A DNA stretch of 64,000 bases from NCBI RefSeq assembly GCF_028198145.1, contig NZ_CP116338.1:62001-126000 (forward strand), written 5' to 3'. Shown here in pieces: positions 36,890 through 46,529 of this stretch (position 1 is the first letter of the stretch; every line of letters starts with the position of its first letter). The translations under genes were made by a program, and so were the position numbers. This DNA comes from Microbacterium sp. nov. GSS16 (lineage in GTDB: Bacteria > Actinomycetota > Actinomycetes > Actinomycetales > Microbacteriaceae). The notes below the pieces were generated by a model that searched no databases, had not been told where the DNA came from, and was given only the letters and a program-made list of their open reading frames with translations.

Positions 36890-36949
36890 TCAGTCGCGCA
36901 GGCGGAGTGCGCGCGAGGCGAGGAGGGGCGTGACAGTCGTCGTGATCAT
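36890..36949 (-). CDS. Leader peptide ORF (19 aa) upstream of the ABC exporter
   Basis: The ORF encodes [19 protein letters not shown] and stops with TGA. Its ATG is preceded by AGGAGG with 5-base spacing, the best ribosome binding site in the region. A -10 box TAGGCT (37000-37005) lies upstream at a sensible distance. It ends 91 bp before the exporter start, and the gap includes the self-complementary GCGACGCCCGCGTCGC. This arrangement resembles bmrB, the leader peptide whose translation controls the heterodimeric exporter bmrCD in Bacillus subtilis. The sequence itself is unlike BmrB as far as I can tell. Expression is unproven. Confidence 0.6.
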   Translation of the reverse strand: MITTTVTPLLASRALRLRD

Positions 36950-36999
36950 GGTGTCCTCCTGGCTCGGCTTCGTCGCCCGGGTCGGCGCGACAGCCTTCG

Positions 37000-37005
37000 A
37001 GCCTA
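37000..37005 (-). promoter_or_regulatory. -10 box TAGGCT for the leader-exporter operon
   Basis: Minus-strand TAGGCT lies 50 bases before the leader ATG, giving a 5' leader of about 45 bases that holds the AGGAGG site. Confidence 0.45.
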
Positions 37006-37020
37006 TGGCCGCGGGCGCGC

Positions 37021-37045
37021 AGCGCGCAAGAGCGAGTTGCGCGCT
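37021..37045. terminator. Hairpin after ogt
   Basis: AGCGCGCAA and TTGCGCGCT form a 9-bp perfect stem with a 7-base loop, 13 bp after the ogt stop on the minus strand. Confidence 0.6.
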
Positions 37046-37057
37046 AGGCGCCGCGGA

Positions 37058-37555
37058 TCAGATCTCGCCGCGCTCGCGGGCGAGCAGACTCTGCTTGACC
37101 GGCAGTCCCCATGCGAAGCCGCCGAGGGATCCGTCCGCGCGCAGCACGCGGTGGCACGGCACGAACAGCGCCGGCGCGTTGCGCGCGCAGATCGACGCGG
37201 CGGCGCGCACGGCCTGCGGGCTGCCGAGCTCGGCGGCGAACTCGCTGTAGCTGAGCGGACGACCCGGTTCGATGCGCCGCAGAGCCTCCCATCCGGCCGC
37301 CTGCAGGGCAGTGCCGCGCTGGCGCACGCTCACCGCGTCGATGGCGTGCAGGTCGCCGGCGTAGTACGCGCCGGCCGCGTGCGCGGCATCCGTCTCGCCC
37401 TCCGCGACGGCGGCGGGCCGCAGTGCGGGGTGCACGCGCTCGATGATCGCCGCCTGATCGTCGGTCCAGCCCGACGCGAGCACGCGCTGCGCGTCGTCGA
37501 CGAGGATCGTGAGGGGGCCGTCTGGCGTCTGAATCGTCTGGACGAGCGCGGTCAT
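37058..37555 (-). CDS. ogt: Methylated-DNA--protein-cysteine methyltransferase
   Basis: A 165-residue suicide alkyltransferase. The acceptor is Cys134 in [17 protein letters not shown], with [15 protein letters not shown] as the DNA-binding helix region. It repairs O6-alkylguanine by moving the alkyl group to its own cysteine. Its ATG overlaps the stop of the Ada-AlkA gene (ATGA), so the two repair proteins are made together. The C-terminus ends soon after the domain, as in short Ogt proteins. Confidence 0.94.
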   Translation of the reverse strand: MTALVQTIQTPDGPLTILVDDAQRVLASGWTDDQAAIIERVHPALRPAAVAEGETDAAHAAGAYYAGDLHAIDAVSVRQRGTALQAAGWEALRRIEPGRPLSYSEFAAELGSPQAVRAAASICARNAPALFVPCHRVLRADGSLGGFAWGLPVKQSLLARERGEI

Positions 37556-39081
37556 GGATTCTCCTTGGGGGCTGGGCGCGCAGAGCGGCGCGGCGGCCGG
37601 GCAGGCACCGCTCGCCACAGATGCGCGGTGAGGTAGCTGCGCCAGGGGGCCGTGCGGGCCGCCCAGGCCGTGAGGGATGCCGGGTCGGCGGGAAGCCCCG
37701 ACGCCGCGGCCCCCGCGCGCACGGCGACGTCACCGGGCAGGAAGACATCGGGGTCGCCGATCACGCGCATGCGCACGTAGTCGGCGGTCCACGGGCCGAT
37801 GCCCGGCATCGCGAGCAGTGCCGCGCGCTGCGCCACGGCGTCATCGCCGACGGTCAGGGTGAGCGACCCGTCGGCGAGTGCGGCGGCCGCGCCGATGATG
37901 GCCCGGCTGCGCGCCGCGGGTCCGCGCAGCACCTCGGCGCCGTGCTCGGCGATCGCGGTCATCGTCGGGAACAGCAGCCCGCCGTCCGCGGTGCGCTCGC
38001 CCAGCTGCTCGGCGAGTGCGGTGAGGGCGGTGCGCGCCGCGGCGACAGTGATCTGCTGCCCCACCATGGCGCGGATGAGCATCTCGTGCGGATCCGCCGT
38101 ACCCGGCACCCGGATGCCGGGGACGGCGGCCACGAACGGAGCGAGTTCCGGATGCGCCGAGAGCGCGTCGTCGACCGCCCCCGGATCGGCATCGAGATCG
38201 AACAGCCGTCGAGCGGTGGCGACGAGGGGCGTCAGATCGGCGAGGCGGGTGACCTTCGCGCGCAGCCGCAGCTGCCCCGACGGGGTCTGCCGGATCTCGA
38301 CGTGCGCGGGGCCGCCCGACATCCGCAGGTGACGAGAGAACGAGGTGGCCGTCGCCGATTCGACTCCGGGCAAGGCGCGTGCGGCCATCCAGGCGAACAG
38401 GCCCGCCGTGTCGATCGGGGCGCGGTGCGGCAGCAGCAGGTCTATGGTGCCCTGGGTGACAGTGTCGCTGTCGTCGGTCGTCACGTGCGTCCCCCGGGCG
38501 AGCGCGCGCCGCTTCGCGCGGAGCTCCCCCGGGGTCATCTCGAAGACCTCCCGGATAGTCTCGTTGCACTGCCGGATGCTCGAGAATCCGGCCGAGAACG
38601 CGACCTCCGAGATCGGCATGTCGGTGCCGACGAGCAGCATGCGCGCGGTATGCGCGCGGTGCGCCCTGGCGAGCGCCAGCGGGCCGGCGCCCAGCTCGGT
38701 GGTCAGCATGCGCGTGAGGTGCCGGGGCGAGTAGCCCAGACGGCGGGCGAGTCCCGGCACGCCCTCCTGCTCGACGACGCCGGCGGCGATCAGGCGCATC
38801 GCGCGCGCGGCGGCGTCGCCGCGGAGGTTCCACGCGGGCGAGCCCGGCGCAGCCTCCGGCAGGCAGCGCTTGCAGGCGCGGTATCCGGCCTCGTGCGCAG
38901 CTGCGCTCGTGGCGTAGAAGGTGACGTTCTCGGGCTTCGGTGTGCGGGCGGGGCAGCTCGGGCGGCAGTAGATGCGGGTCGAGCGCACGGCCGTGACGAA
39001 CTGCCCGTCGAAGCGCGTGTCCTTCGCGGTGATCGCACGGTAGCGCTCGTCGTGCTCTGCAGTGCTGCCGACGCCTTCCAT
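37552..39081 (-). CDS. Ada regulator domain fused to AlkA-type 3-methyladenine DNA glycosylase
   Basis: A 509-residue fusion. Residues 10-80 are the Ada methyl-phosphotriester zinc domain, with Cys39, Cys43, Cys70 and Cys73 ([13 protein letters not shown]). Residues 85-190 are an AraC-type double helix-turn-helix ([40 protein letters not shown]). The remainder is AlkA: an N-terminal TBP-like part, then the HhH-GPD domain ([20 protein letters not shown]) with the catalytic Asp in FLPGDVAVR. Methylation of an Ada cysteine should switch on the operon, while AlkA removes alkylated bases. It is followed by ogt in overlap. This Ada-AlkA order is well known in actinobacteria. Confidence 0.94.
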   Translation of the reverse strand: MEGVGSTAEHDERYRAITAKDTRFDGQFVTAVRSTRIYCRPSCPARTPKPENVTFYATSAAAHEAGYRACKRCLPEAAPGSPAWNLRGDAAARAMRLIAAGVVEQEGVPGLARRLGYSPRHLTRMLTTELGAGPLALARAHRAHTARMLLVGTDMPISEVAFSAGFSSIRQCNETIREVFEMTPGELRAKRRALARGTHVTTDDSDTVTQGTIDLLLPHRAPIDTAGLFAWMAARALPGVESATATSFSRHLRMSGGPAHVEIRQTPSGQLRLRAKVTRLADLTPLVATARRLFDLDADPGAVDDALSAHPELAPFVAAVPGIRVPGTADPHEMLIRAMVGQQITVAAARTALTALAEQLGERTADGGLLFPTMTAIAEHGAEVLRGPAARSRAIIGAAAALADGSLTLTVGDDAVAQRAALLAMPGIGPWTADYVRMRVIGDPDVFLPGDVAVRAGAAASGLPADPASLTAWAARTAPWRSYLTAHLWRAVPARPPRRSARPAPKENP

Positions 39082-39169
39082 GTCTTCATGCTGTCACGCT
39101 CACGCGCACTGGGCTGGCGGAAATCGGACACGGCAGTCCGCCCGCGAGGCCAGCGCGGCGCACGCGTGC

Positions 39170-39220
39170 CGGGAGCCACGTGTCGGTCATAAGCGCGTGA
39201 GAGAGGACATGTGGCTCCCG
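39170..39220 (-). terminator. Terminator hairpin after purH
   Basis: CGGGAGCCACGTGTC (39170-39184) pairs with GACATGTGGCTCCCG (39206-39220) with one mismatch. It lies 17 bp after the purH stop. Confidence 0.75.
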
Positions 39221-39236
39221 CCCGGGGCGCTCCGCG

Positions 39237-40844
39237 TCAGTGGAAGAAGTGGCGCTCCCCGGTGAAGAACATCGTCACGCCGGCCTTACGGGCGGCGTCT
39301 ACGACCTCTTCATCGCGCACCGAGCCGCCGGGCTGCACGATCGCGGTGACCCCCGCGTCGATGAGCACCTGCGCCCCGTCGGCGAAGGGGAAGAACGCAT
39401 CGGATGCCGCGGCCGACCCTGCGGCTCGTCCTCCCGCCCGCTCGACGGCGAGGCGGCACGAGTCGACCCGGTTGACCTGTCCCATGCCGACGCCCACCGT
39501 CGCGTTGTCCTTCGCGAGCACGATCGCGTTCGACTTCACCGCGCGGCAGGCCTTCCACGCGAAGATGAGGTTCTCCATCTCGACGTCATCGGGACGCTCG
39601 CCCGAGACGAGCTCCCAGTCCGTCGCGACCGAGACGATGTCGTCGGGGAAGCGGTCGGCATCCTGCAGCAGCAGTCCGCCCGAGACGAGCCGCACATCCA
39701 TCCGCTCCTGTCGCCAGTCGGCGGGCAGCTGCAGCAGTCGCAGGTTCTTCTTCGCCTTGAACACCTCGAGGGCGGCCGGCTCGAAGTCCGGCGCCACGAT
39801 GACCTCGGTGAAGATGTCCTTCAGGTTCTCGGCCATCTTCAGCGTCACGGTGCCGTTGGCGGCGATCACTCCCCCGTACGCCGACACCGGGTCGCACTCG
39901 TGAGCGCGCAGATGGGCGCTGGCGATCGGGTCGAGGGCGTTGCGGGCGGTCGTCGCGATGCCGCACGGGTTCGCGTGCTTGATGATCGCCACGGCCGGCT
40001 GCACCATGTCGTAGGCGGCGCGCAGCGCGGCGTCCGCGTCGACGTAGTTGTTGTACGACATCTCCTTGCCCTGAAGCTGGGTCGCCTGGGCAATGCCGTG
40101 CCCGCCGGCACGGGTGTAGATCGCGCCGCGCTGGTGCGAGTTCTCGCCGTAGCGCAGGGTGGCCAGGCGCTCGGCCTTCACCGTGAGGTGCGCCGGCAGG
40201 TCTCCGCCCTCGGCGAGGGTGCCCTCCGAGAACCACTGTGCGACGGCCGAGTCGTAGCTGGCCGTGTGCGCGAAAGCACGCGCGGCGAGCTCCCGACGGT
40301 GCACGAGCGTGGTGCCGCCTTCGGCGATCGCCTCGATGATGGCGGGGTACGACTCGGGCGATACGACGATCGCGACGTTCGCGTGGTTCTTCGCCGCGGC
40401 GCGCACCATGGCCGGCCCGCCGATGTCGATCTGCTCGACGATGGCGTCGGGGTCGGCGCCGGATGCCACGGTCTCGACGAACGGGTAGAGGTTGACCACG
40501 ACGAGCTCGAACGGCTCGATGCCGAGGTCGGCCAGCTGCCGCTCGTGGTCTTCCAGGCGCAGGTCGGCCAGCAGACCGCCGTGCACCTTCGGGTGCAGCG
40601 TCTTGACGCGCCCGTCGAGCATCTCGGCGACGCCGGTTACGGATGCCACGTCGGTGACCTCATGGCCGGCGTCGCGGATGGTCTGCGCGGTCGACCCCGT
40701 CGAGACGATCTCGATGCCCGCCTCGGTCAGAGCCTCGGCGAGCTCGACCAGGCCGGACTTGTCGCTCACCGAGACCAGGGCGCGCTTGACCCGCACGAGG
40801 TCGCGATCACGGTACAGCGAGGGGTCGAGGCTGGGGCCGGCCAT
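39237..40844 (-). CDS. purH: AICAR formyltransferase / IMP cyclohydrolase
   Basis: A 535-residue bifunctional enzyme. The N-terminal IMP cyclohydrolase (MGS-like) has [19 protein letters not shown] and [14 protein letters not shown]. The C-terminal transformylase has [25 protein letters not shown] and [15 protein letters not shown]. It performs the last two steps of purine synthesis, using 10-formyl-THF that FolD supplies. ZMP, its substrate, is the ligand class of the riboswitch at glyA. AAGGAG precedes the start. It is last in the operon DUF6350-purN-purH. Confidence 0.97.
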   Translation of the reverse strand: MAGPSLDPSLYRDRDLVRVKRALVSVSDKSGLVELAEALTEAGIEIVSTGSTAQTIRDAGHEVTDVASVTGVAEMLDGRVKTLHPKVHGGLLADLRLEDHERQLADLGIEPFELVVVNLYPFVETVASGADPDAIVEQIDIGGPAMVRAAAKNHANVAIVVSPESYPAIIEAIAEGGTTLVHRRELAARAFAHTASYDSAVAQWFSEGTLAEGGDLPAHLTVKAERLATLRYGENSHQRGAIYTRAGGHGIAQATQLQGKEMSYNNYVDADAALRAAYDMVQPAVAIIKHANPCGIATTARNALDPIASAHLRAHECDPVSAYGGVIAANGTVTLKMAENLKDIFTEVIVAPDFEPAALEVFKAKKNLRLLQLPADWRQERMDVRLVSGGLLLQDADRFPDDIVSVATDWELVSGERPDDVEMENLIFAWKACRAVKSNAIVLAKDNATVGVGMGQVNRVDSCRLAVERAGGRAAGSAAASDAFFPFADGAQVLIDAGVTAIVQPGGSVRDEEVVDAARKAGVTMFFTGERHFFH

Positions 40845-40906
40845 GAGGGTGCTCCTTCGTTCGGGCGAGATCGTTTGCGTGTCGGCGGGTGGGTAGCGGC
40901 GAGATG

Positions 40907-41488
40907 TCAGCGGGAGAGCGTCAGCTCGCCCGTGGCGATGCGCTGCACCGCATCGATCAGCAAGCGTCGCTCGACGGGCTTGATGCGGTCGTGCAGGGTG
41001 GCTTCGTTGTCGCCGGGCAGCACCGAAACGCGCTCCTGAGCCAGGATCGGCCCGCTGTCGATGCCGTCGTCGATGACGATGATGCTCGCCCCAGTCTCAC
41101 TGACGCCGGCGGCGAGCGCGTCGCGTACGCCGTGCGCGCCCGGGAACTCGGGCAGGTATGCGGGATGCGTGTTGATGATGTTCGGCGCGTAGCGCTCGAC
41201 GACAGCGTGAGGCAGCAGGCGCATCAGTCCGCTGAGCACGATGAGGTCGGGCTGCCAGGCATCAAGCTGCGCGGCCAGCTCTTGCCCCCATTCCTCGCGA
41301 CTGTCGTATGCGGTGTAGGGCACGGTGAAGGTCGGGATGCCGAACTCCTCGGCGTGCGCGAGACCTGCGGCGTCGCGGTCGGCGCCGACGGCGATGACCC
41401 TGGCCGGGAAATCGGGGTGACTCGCCGCCTCGAGCAGGGCTCGAAGGTTCGAGCCGGTACCGGAGATGAGTACGGCGAGCGTCAGCAC
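40907..41488 (-). CDS. purN: Phosphoribosylglycinamide formyltransferase
   Basis: A 193-residue GART. The phosphate-binding loop is [14 protein letters not shown]. The catalytic Asn-His-Asp set lies in [17 protein letters not shown] and [11 protein letters not shown]. It transfers formyl from 10-formyl-THF to GAR. The start is GTG 41488, four bases after the stop of the DUF6350 gene. purH follows 62 bp downstream. Confidence 0.96.
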   Translation of the reverse strand: MLTLAVLISGTGSNLRALLEAASHPDFPARVIAVGADRDAAGLAHAEEFGIPTFTVPYTAYDSREEWGQELAAQLDAWQPDLIVLSGLMRLLPHAVVERYAPNIINTHPAYLPEFPGAHGVRDALAAGVSETGASIIVIDDGIDSGPILAQERVSVLPGDNEATLHDRIKPVERRLLIDAVQRIATGELTLSR

Positions 41489-41492
41489 CCGG

Positions 41493-42764
41493 TCAGTCTA
41501 CCGGGGCGCTGAGCCCGGCCATCTCTTCATTCCAGCGGTCGATGCGCTCTTCGGCGAGCTCGTCGCGGTGCCGCGGTGCGAGCAGCAGGATGCCGGCGCC
41601 GATGAGCACTTCGATGCCGATCGCCAGCGCGAACGGCCCCGGCGCAGGGCCTGCCTGGGCGAGTCGGCCGGGGCCGATCGACCCGGACGCCAGCGCCGCG
41701 GCGAGCGCGGCGGTTCCCGCGGTCAGGATCGTGATGCCGCCGGCGATGGCGGCTCTGGGGCCATACCCGCCTGCTGTGTGCTCCCAGACCAGGCGCGAGC
41801 GCACCATCCAGCCGGCAACGGCGCCGCAGGCGATCGGAACGAGCACGCTCACCAGCATCCAGATCGACGAGTTCTCGGGCACGAGGCCGAGCACGGGGAT
41901 GCCGGGGACGACGCCCAGCTCGGTGCCGGCGGGCGAGACCGCGGTGCCCGCGCCGAGGGCGAAGCCGGGGCCGGCGAGCCAGCTCGCAGACCACACGAGC
42001 AGGGTGGGCAGGTAGACCAGGTGACCGATGGTGAGCATGGCGGCGCCGAGCGCGTCGACGTGCGCCGCCTCGAACAGGGCGACGACCTCGCCCCCGCGCA
42101 GCAGGGTCATCACGGCGAAGCCCACGGCGGAGGCGCCGGTCAGCGCGACGCCCGCGATCGCGGCGCCCCTGACCGCCTCGCCTGGCACAGCCGCCCAGTC
42201 GCCCCACGAGTCGACGACATCACGGAGCCGGTCGATCGGACCGTCGTCGCCCTCGGCCCACGCATGACGCAGCGCACCGGCGAGCGCACCGACGGCGTAG
42301 ACCGCGGCGGGGATCACGATCGCCGCCCACAGCGGGGCGCGCAGCACATCAGAGCGGCCGGTCAGCGCGACTGCGGCGCAGATCGCGGTGAAGGCCAGCA
42401 CTCCCCCGCAGACACCCGAGATCCACCGGCCGGCCACCGCGGCGCGATGGCCCGAGCGCGCGGCGAGCAGCCCGGTGAACAGCAGCAGCGCCAGCGGCGG
42501 CACCGACAGCGCGAACCGGGCGGCATCCTTCGGGATGGCGAGGCTCGAGAGCACGGCATCCGGAAGCACCACCTCGAGGGGCACCCCGTGGCCGAACTGC
42601 CAGAGCGTGCCGCTCACCGGCCATAGCGCACCCCAGTCGGCATCGAGCCCGAACGCCAGAACCCAGAGCAGGGTGAACGGCGCGAGCACGACGGCCAGCC
42701 CGACCGCGGCCGCGATGGCGGCGTCGAGGGCGGCGAGTAGCGCGACGATGAGGCGTTGTTGCAT
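41493..42764 (-). CDS. DUF6350-family multi-pass membrane protein
   Basis: A 423-residue protein with about ten hydrophobic segments ([25 protein letters not shown] at the start). It matches the DUF6350 family (PerM-like), regularly found directly upstream of purN in actinobacteria. No enzymatic motif is visible. TAGGCT lies nine bases before the ATG, so the promoter of the purine operon probably sits here. The molecular function is unknown to me. Confidence 0.8.
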   Translation of the reverse strand: MQQRLIVALLAALDAAIAAAVGLAVVLAPFTLLWVLAFGLDADWGALWPVSGTLWQFGHGVPLEVVLPDAVLSSLAIPKDAARFALSVPPLALLLFTGLLAARSGHRAAVAGRWISGVCGGVLAFTAICAAVALTGRSDVLRAPLWAAIVIPAAVYAVGALAGALRHAWAEGDDGPIDRLRDVVDSWGDWAAVPGEAVRGAAIAGVALTGASAVGFAVMTLLRGGEVVALFEAAHVDALGAAMLTIGHLVYLPTLLVWSASWLAGPGFALGAGTAVSPAGTELGVVPGIPVLGLVPENSSIWMLVSVLVPIACGAVAGWMVRSRLVWEHTAGGYGPRAAIAGGITILTAGTAALAAALASGSIGPGRLAQAGPAPGPFALAIGIEVLIGAGILLLAPRHRDELAEERIDRWNEEMAGLSAPVD

Positions 42765-42856
42765 GACGGATCGAGCCTACGTCGTGCATCCGCCCGGTAT
42801 GCCTCGGCCACGCGCGGTGCGCCGAACCCGGTAGATTCTCTTCGGAGGTCCACCCG

Positions 42857-44296
42857 ATGACTGATGCCCCTGTGCGCCCTGACACCGAACCGCGCAACGC
42901 TATCGACCGATTCTTCGAGATCACCCGGCGAGGATCGACCTTCGCCGCCGAGATCCGCGGAGGTGTGGTCACGTTCGTGACGATGGCGTACATCGTCATC
43001 CTGAACCCGATCATCCTCTCCAGCGGAACCGACATCGACGGCTCCCAGCTCGACTTCGTTCAGCTGAGCGCGGTGACCGGCCTGACCGCCGCGGTCATGA
43101 CGATCCTGTTCGGTCTCGTCGCGCGCCTGCCCTTCGGATTCGCCGCCGGACTCGGCATCAACGCGTTCCTCGCGTTCTCGGTCGTGGGCGAGGTCACCTG
43201 GCCCGAGGCCATGGGCCTGGTGGTGATCAACGGCCTGATCATCGTGCTGCTCAGTGCCACGGGCCTGCGCCGCATGATCTTCGACGCCGTCCCCATGCAG
43301 CTGAAGATCGCCATCACCGTGGGCATCGGCCTGTTCATCGCGTTCATCGGCTTCGTCAACGCCGGTTTCGTCACCGCCGCCGCGTCGCCGCCAGTCGCGC
43401 TCGGCGTCGGCGGCTCCGTCGCCACCGTGCCCACGCTGCTGTTCGTGCTGACCCTGCTGCTCACCGGCGTGCTCGTGGCGCGCCGGGTGAAGGGCGGCAT
43501 CCTCATCGGACTCGTCTCGGGCACCGTGCTGGCGGTGATCGTCGAGGCGATCTGGCACATCGGCGCCAAGGGCGACGACAACCCCGGCGGCTGGGGCCTG
43601 TCGGTGCCGGCCCTGCCCGCGCAGCTGGTCAGCCTTCCCGACCTGTCGCTCGTCGGCCAGTTCGACCTGTTCGGCGGATTCGGCCGCATCGGCGCGCTGG
43701 CCGCGCTCATGCTCGTCTTCACCCTCGTCTTCACGAACTTCTTCGATGCGATGGGCACCATGACGGGTCTCGCGAAGGAGGCTGAGATCGCCGATCAGCG
43801 CGGTAACTTCCCGCGCCTGAAGTCGGCGCTGATCGTCGAGGGTGTCGGCGCCGTGGTCGGCGGCGCGACCTCCTCGTCGTCGAACACGGTGTTCGTCGAG
43901 TCGGGCGCGGGCATCAGCGAGGGCGCGCGCACCGGCTTCGCGAACCTCATCACCGGCGGGCTCTTCCTGATCGCGATGTTCTTCACGCCGCTGGTGTCGA
44001 TCGTGCCCACCGAGGTCGCGGCCGCGGCGCTGGTGATCGTCGGCGCGCTCATGATGAGCCAGATCCGCTTCATCGACCTGACCGACTTCTCGGCCCTGTT
44101 CGGTGTCTTCCTCACCGTGTCGGTGATGCCGATGACCTACTCGATCGCGAACGGAATCGGCGCGGGCTTCATCGGCTGGGTCGCGGCGCGGGCGTTCTCG
44201 GGCAAGGCGAAGGAGATCAGCCCGCTGCTGTGGGTCGTGGCTGCCGGCTTCGTGATCTACTTCGCCCGCGGTCCGGTGGAGATGCTGCTCAGCTGA
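42857..44296 (+). CDS. NCS2-family purine permease (AzgA-like)
   Basis: A 479-residue transporter with about 12-14 helices. AzgA-branch segments are EIRGGVVTFVTMAYIVILNP at the start, LPFGFAAGLGINAFLAFSVV, the TNFFDAMGTMTGLAKEA motif and TSSSSNTVFVESGAGISEGARTG. This branch carries adenine, guanine or hypoxanthine. GGAGG precedes the ATG. It is divergent from the purine synthesis operon, so salvage uptake and synthesis genes lie back to back. Confidence 0.92.
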   Translation: MTDAPVRPDTEPRNAIDRFFEITRRGSTFAAEIRGGVVTFVTMAYIVILNPIILSSGTDIDGSQLDFVQLSAVTGLTAAVMTILFGLVARLPFGFAAGLGINAFLAFSVVGEVTWPEAMGLVVINGLIIVLLSATGLRRMIFDAVPMQLKIAITVGIGLFIAFIGFVNAGFVTAAASPPVALGVGGSVATVPTLLFVLTLLLTGVLVARRVKGGILIGLVSGTVLAVIVEAIWHIGAKGDDNPGGWGLSVPALPAQLVSLPDLSLVGQFDLFGGFGRIGALAALMLVFTLVFTNFFDAMGTMTGLAKEAEIADQRGNFPRLKSALIVEGVGAVVGGATSSSSNTVFVESGAGISEGARTGFANLITGGLFLIAMFFTPLVSIVPTEVAAAALVIVGALMMSQIRFIDLTDFSALFGVFLTVSVMPMTYSIANGIGAGFIGWVAARAFSGKAKEISPLLWVVAAGFVIYFARGPVEMLLS

Positions 44297-44323
44297 GCGT
44301 CGGCTCTCGTGCTCCCTGGGCGA

Positions 44324-44485
44324 GGCGGCGGAGTTCTCGCAGATGACCGCCCGGGGCCACGGAGCGATCGTGAGCATCGCCTCGATCGCCGGGCTGCAGT
44401 CCACCTTCCAGCTGTCGCCGTGCGGTGCGAGCAAGCACGGCGTCACGCTGCCCGTCAACGGCGGCTCGCTGGCGCTGACCCGAAC
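44324..44485 (+). pseudogene. Remnant of a short-chain dehydrogenase/reductase gene
   Basis: One plus-strand frame reads EFSQMTARGHGAIVSIASIA, then GLQSTFQLSPCGASKHGV, then TLPVNGGSLALT. These are SDR landmarks: the GxIVxIASIAG strand, the Tyr-x3-Lys motif (Cys instead of Tyr in CGASK) and the C-terminal PVxGGSLA. The stretch between the Lys helix and the C-terminal motif, normally about 80 residues, is missing, and there is no N-terminal Rossmann glycine motif. It is a decayed fragment between the permease and the terminator. Confidence 0.8.
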
Positions 44486-44523
44486 GCGACACCGCCTGGA
44501 CGCGGCACCGCGCCGAGCATGAC

Positions 44524-44553
44524 GAAGGCCCCGGGGTGGAGCCCGGGGCCTTC
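44524..44553. terminator. Terminator between NCS2/SDR remnant and Dyp peroxidase gene
   Basis: GAAGGCCCCGGG and CCCGGGGCCTTC form a perfect 12-bp stem with a 6-base loop, between convergent genes. Confidence 0.85.
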
Positions 44554-44589
44554 ATGCATCAGTCTAGCGCGGGAATCGTGCGGCCGCGC

Positions 44590-45828
44590 TCATGCCTCGA
44601 GCAGGGTCTCGCCGATGTACCCGTCGGGCGCGCAGCCGGGAGGCACGGCGAAGACGGCGCTGCCGACGGGCGTGGTCCAGATGTTCAGCAGATCCGCCTT
44701 CGCGAGCCGCTCCTGCATCGGCGTGAACTGGCGGGACACGTCGGCCTGGAACGAGATGAACACCAGACCCGACTCCGACACCGATCCGGGGTCGGAGGAG
44801 GGGACGTCGTAGTTGTACCCGCGGCGGAAGATCCGCTCCCCCGGATCGGCTGAGCGCGCACGCCGGATGTGCGCGAGATCGTGGATCACCGGAAAGCCCA
44901 GCCTGTCCTTCGCCGCGAAGTCGGGCTCGTCGTGCTCGCGCTCTCCGGTCAGCGGCGCGCCGGTGTCGAGCCTGCGCCCGACGGCGAACTCCCGTGCCCC
45001 GCGATCGACTTCGTCCCAGGTGTCGAGATGCATCCGGATGCGCCGCACCACCATTCCGGTTCCGCCGGACAGCCATCCGCCGGCGCTCCACACCACTTCG
45101 TCGAAGTCGTCGTCGCCGGGGCGGGAGTTGGCAGTGCCGTCGACCTGACCGAACAGGTTGCGCATAGTCGTGCCGGGAGCCACGGTGCCGTGCGCCTGCC
45201 GGAACCCGTGCTGCACCCAGTGCACGCGCATGAAGCTGCGGGCGTCCTTCAGCAGCATGCGGGTCGTGTGCGCGACCGTCATCGGGTCGTCGGCGGCGAC
45301 CTGGATGATCAGATCACCGCCGGTGAACTCCGGCTGCAGCCGATCGATCGCGAACTCCGGCAGCGCAGCGAGCCACGGCGGCGAGTCGCCGCCGGCCCGG
45401 GCGACGAACTCCGGCCCGAATCCGAAGGTGACCGTCAGCCGCGCCGGATCGCGAGCGAGCTCGGGTTCGGTGTCGGCGAGAGCAGGCTCGCCCGCGGTGA
45501 GGCGAGCGGCGTCGTCGCTGAGCACGCGCATCATGCGCCGCATCCGCTCACGGTCGGTCTGCGGGTGCAGGCTGAGCGCGACGAGCGTGGCGTGGGCGGT
45601 CGCGTCGGTGGCGATACCCGCCTGATGCGGGCCGTGGAAGGGCACGACGACGCGACCGTGCAGCACGGGCCCGGCCGCTGGTGCAGGTGCCGGGGTGGAG
45701 AGCCGCTCTGCGCCGAGCGCGACGAGCGCCCCGGCACCGGCGGCAGCCCCTCCGAAGAGGAGCTGCCGCCGGGTGGGGCGGGACATCGACTCGGTTCCGC
45801 GCGCGGCGTGATCGCTGCGCGCGTTCAT
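44590..45828 (-). CDS. Tat-exported Dyp-type heme peroxidase (EfeB-like)
   Basis: A 412-residue protein. A twin-arginine signal (RPTRRQLLFGG, Arg20-Arg21) precedes a hydrophobic Ala/Gly stretch. The Dyp fold shows NLFGQVDGTAN (GxxDG motif with the distal Asp) and a C-terminal VFISFQADVSRQF. It would be secreted folded with heme. The start at 45828 overlaps the PCuAC stop (TGATG), supporting the N-terminus. Neighbours are a copper chaperone lipoprotein and a membrane protein rather than EfeU/EfeO, so a role in copper or oxidative stress is as likely as iron release from heme. Confidence 0.93.
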   Translation of the reverse strand: MNARSDHAARGTESMSRPTRRQLLFGGAAAGAGALVALGAERLSTPAPAPAAGPVLHGRVVVPFHGPHQAGIATDATAHATLVALSLHPQTDRERMRRMMRVLSDDAARLTAGEPALADTEPELARDPARLTVTFGFGPEFVARAGGDSPPWLAALPEFAIDRLQPEFTGGDLIIQVAADDPMTVAHTTRMLLKDARSFMRVHWVQHGFRQAHGTVAPGTTMRNLFGQVDGTANSRPGDDDFDEVVWSAGGWLSGGTGMVVRRIRMHLDTWDEVDRGAREFAVGRRLDTGAPLTGEREHDEPDFAAKDRLGFPVIHDLAHIRRARSADPGERIFRRGYNYDVPSSDPGSVSESGLVFISFQADVSRQFTPMQERLAKADLLNIWTTPVGSAVFAVPPGCAPDGYIGETLLEA

Positions 45829-46409
45829 CAGTGCCCCTGGTCGGAATCGTGCTCGGAGTGGCCGGAGTGCTCGTCGTGTTCGGACTCGTAGTGCTCCTGA
45901 GCGCCAGTGAAGTCCTTCACCGCCGCGGTGAACGACATCGTCGACTCGTCCGAGAACGTCAGCGTGAACTGCACCTCTTGGCCTGCCTCGACGGGTGCGG
46001 TCAGCCCCATGAGCATGAGGTGCTCCCCTCCCGGTGCGAGTTCGAGCGTGCCCCCGGCGGGGATGACCAATCCGCCCCGCACCTCGCGCATGGTGGTTCC
46101 GCCGCTGGCGGAGTCGGAGACGGTCTCGTGCAGTTCGACGCGTGCGGCGGCTTCAGTGCGCGCGGATACGATGGTGATCTCGTCGTCGGTCGGGTTCGAC
46201 AGGATGCCGAAGCCTGCTGTCATGCCCTCAGCGGCCGACTTGACCCACGCGTCGTCGATGGTCACCACCTCACCGGCGGACGACGGGACGTGCGAGGCGG
46301 AGCCGTGCGGGTCGGGCTGAGCTGTGGTGGGAGCGCAGCCGGTGAGAAGCAGCAGCGCGGCTGCGAGAGCGAGGGCGGGTCGGGTGAGACGGCGAGCGTC
46401 GATGTGCAT
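45828..46409 (-). CDS. PCu(A)C-type copper chaperone lipoprotein with His-rich tail
   Basis: A 193-residue lipoprotein. The signal ends in the lipobox LLLLTGCAP. The PCuAC fold has the spaced metal ligands in LHETV, TTMREV and GGEHLMLMGL (H-x-Met pattern). A C-terminal tail rich in His, Glu and Asp (HYESEHDEHSGHSEHDSDQG) may bind additional metal. It should hold Cu(I) outside the membrane and hand it to a cuproenzyme. AAAGG precedes the ATG at 46409. It is coupled to the Dyp peroxidase gene. Confidence 0.92.
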   Translation of the reverse strand: MHIDARRLTRPALALAAALLLLTGCAPTTAQPDPHGSASHVPSSAGEVVTIDDAWVKSAAEGMTAGFGILSNPTDDEITIVSARTEAAARVELHETVSDSASGGTTMREVRGGLVIPAGGTLELAPGGEHLMLMGLTAPVEAGQEVQFTLTFSDESTMSFTAAVKDFTGAQEHYESEHDEHSGHSEHDSDQGH

Positions 46410-46529
46410 GGTTGTGCCTTTCAGGATCTGTTCTCTCGCCGTGCGCATGCACGACGAAGCACGCCCGCCTCGTGGCGGGTGCGCGGTCCGCGCAGGCGCG
46501 GACGGCGCCATCCGGATGGACGGCGCCTC

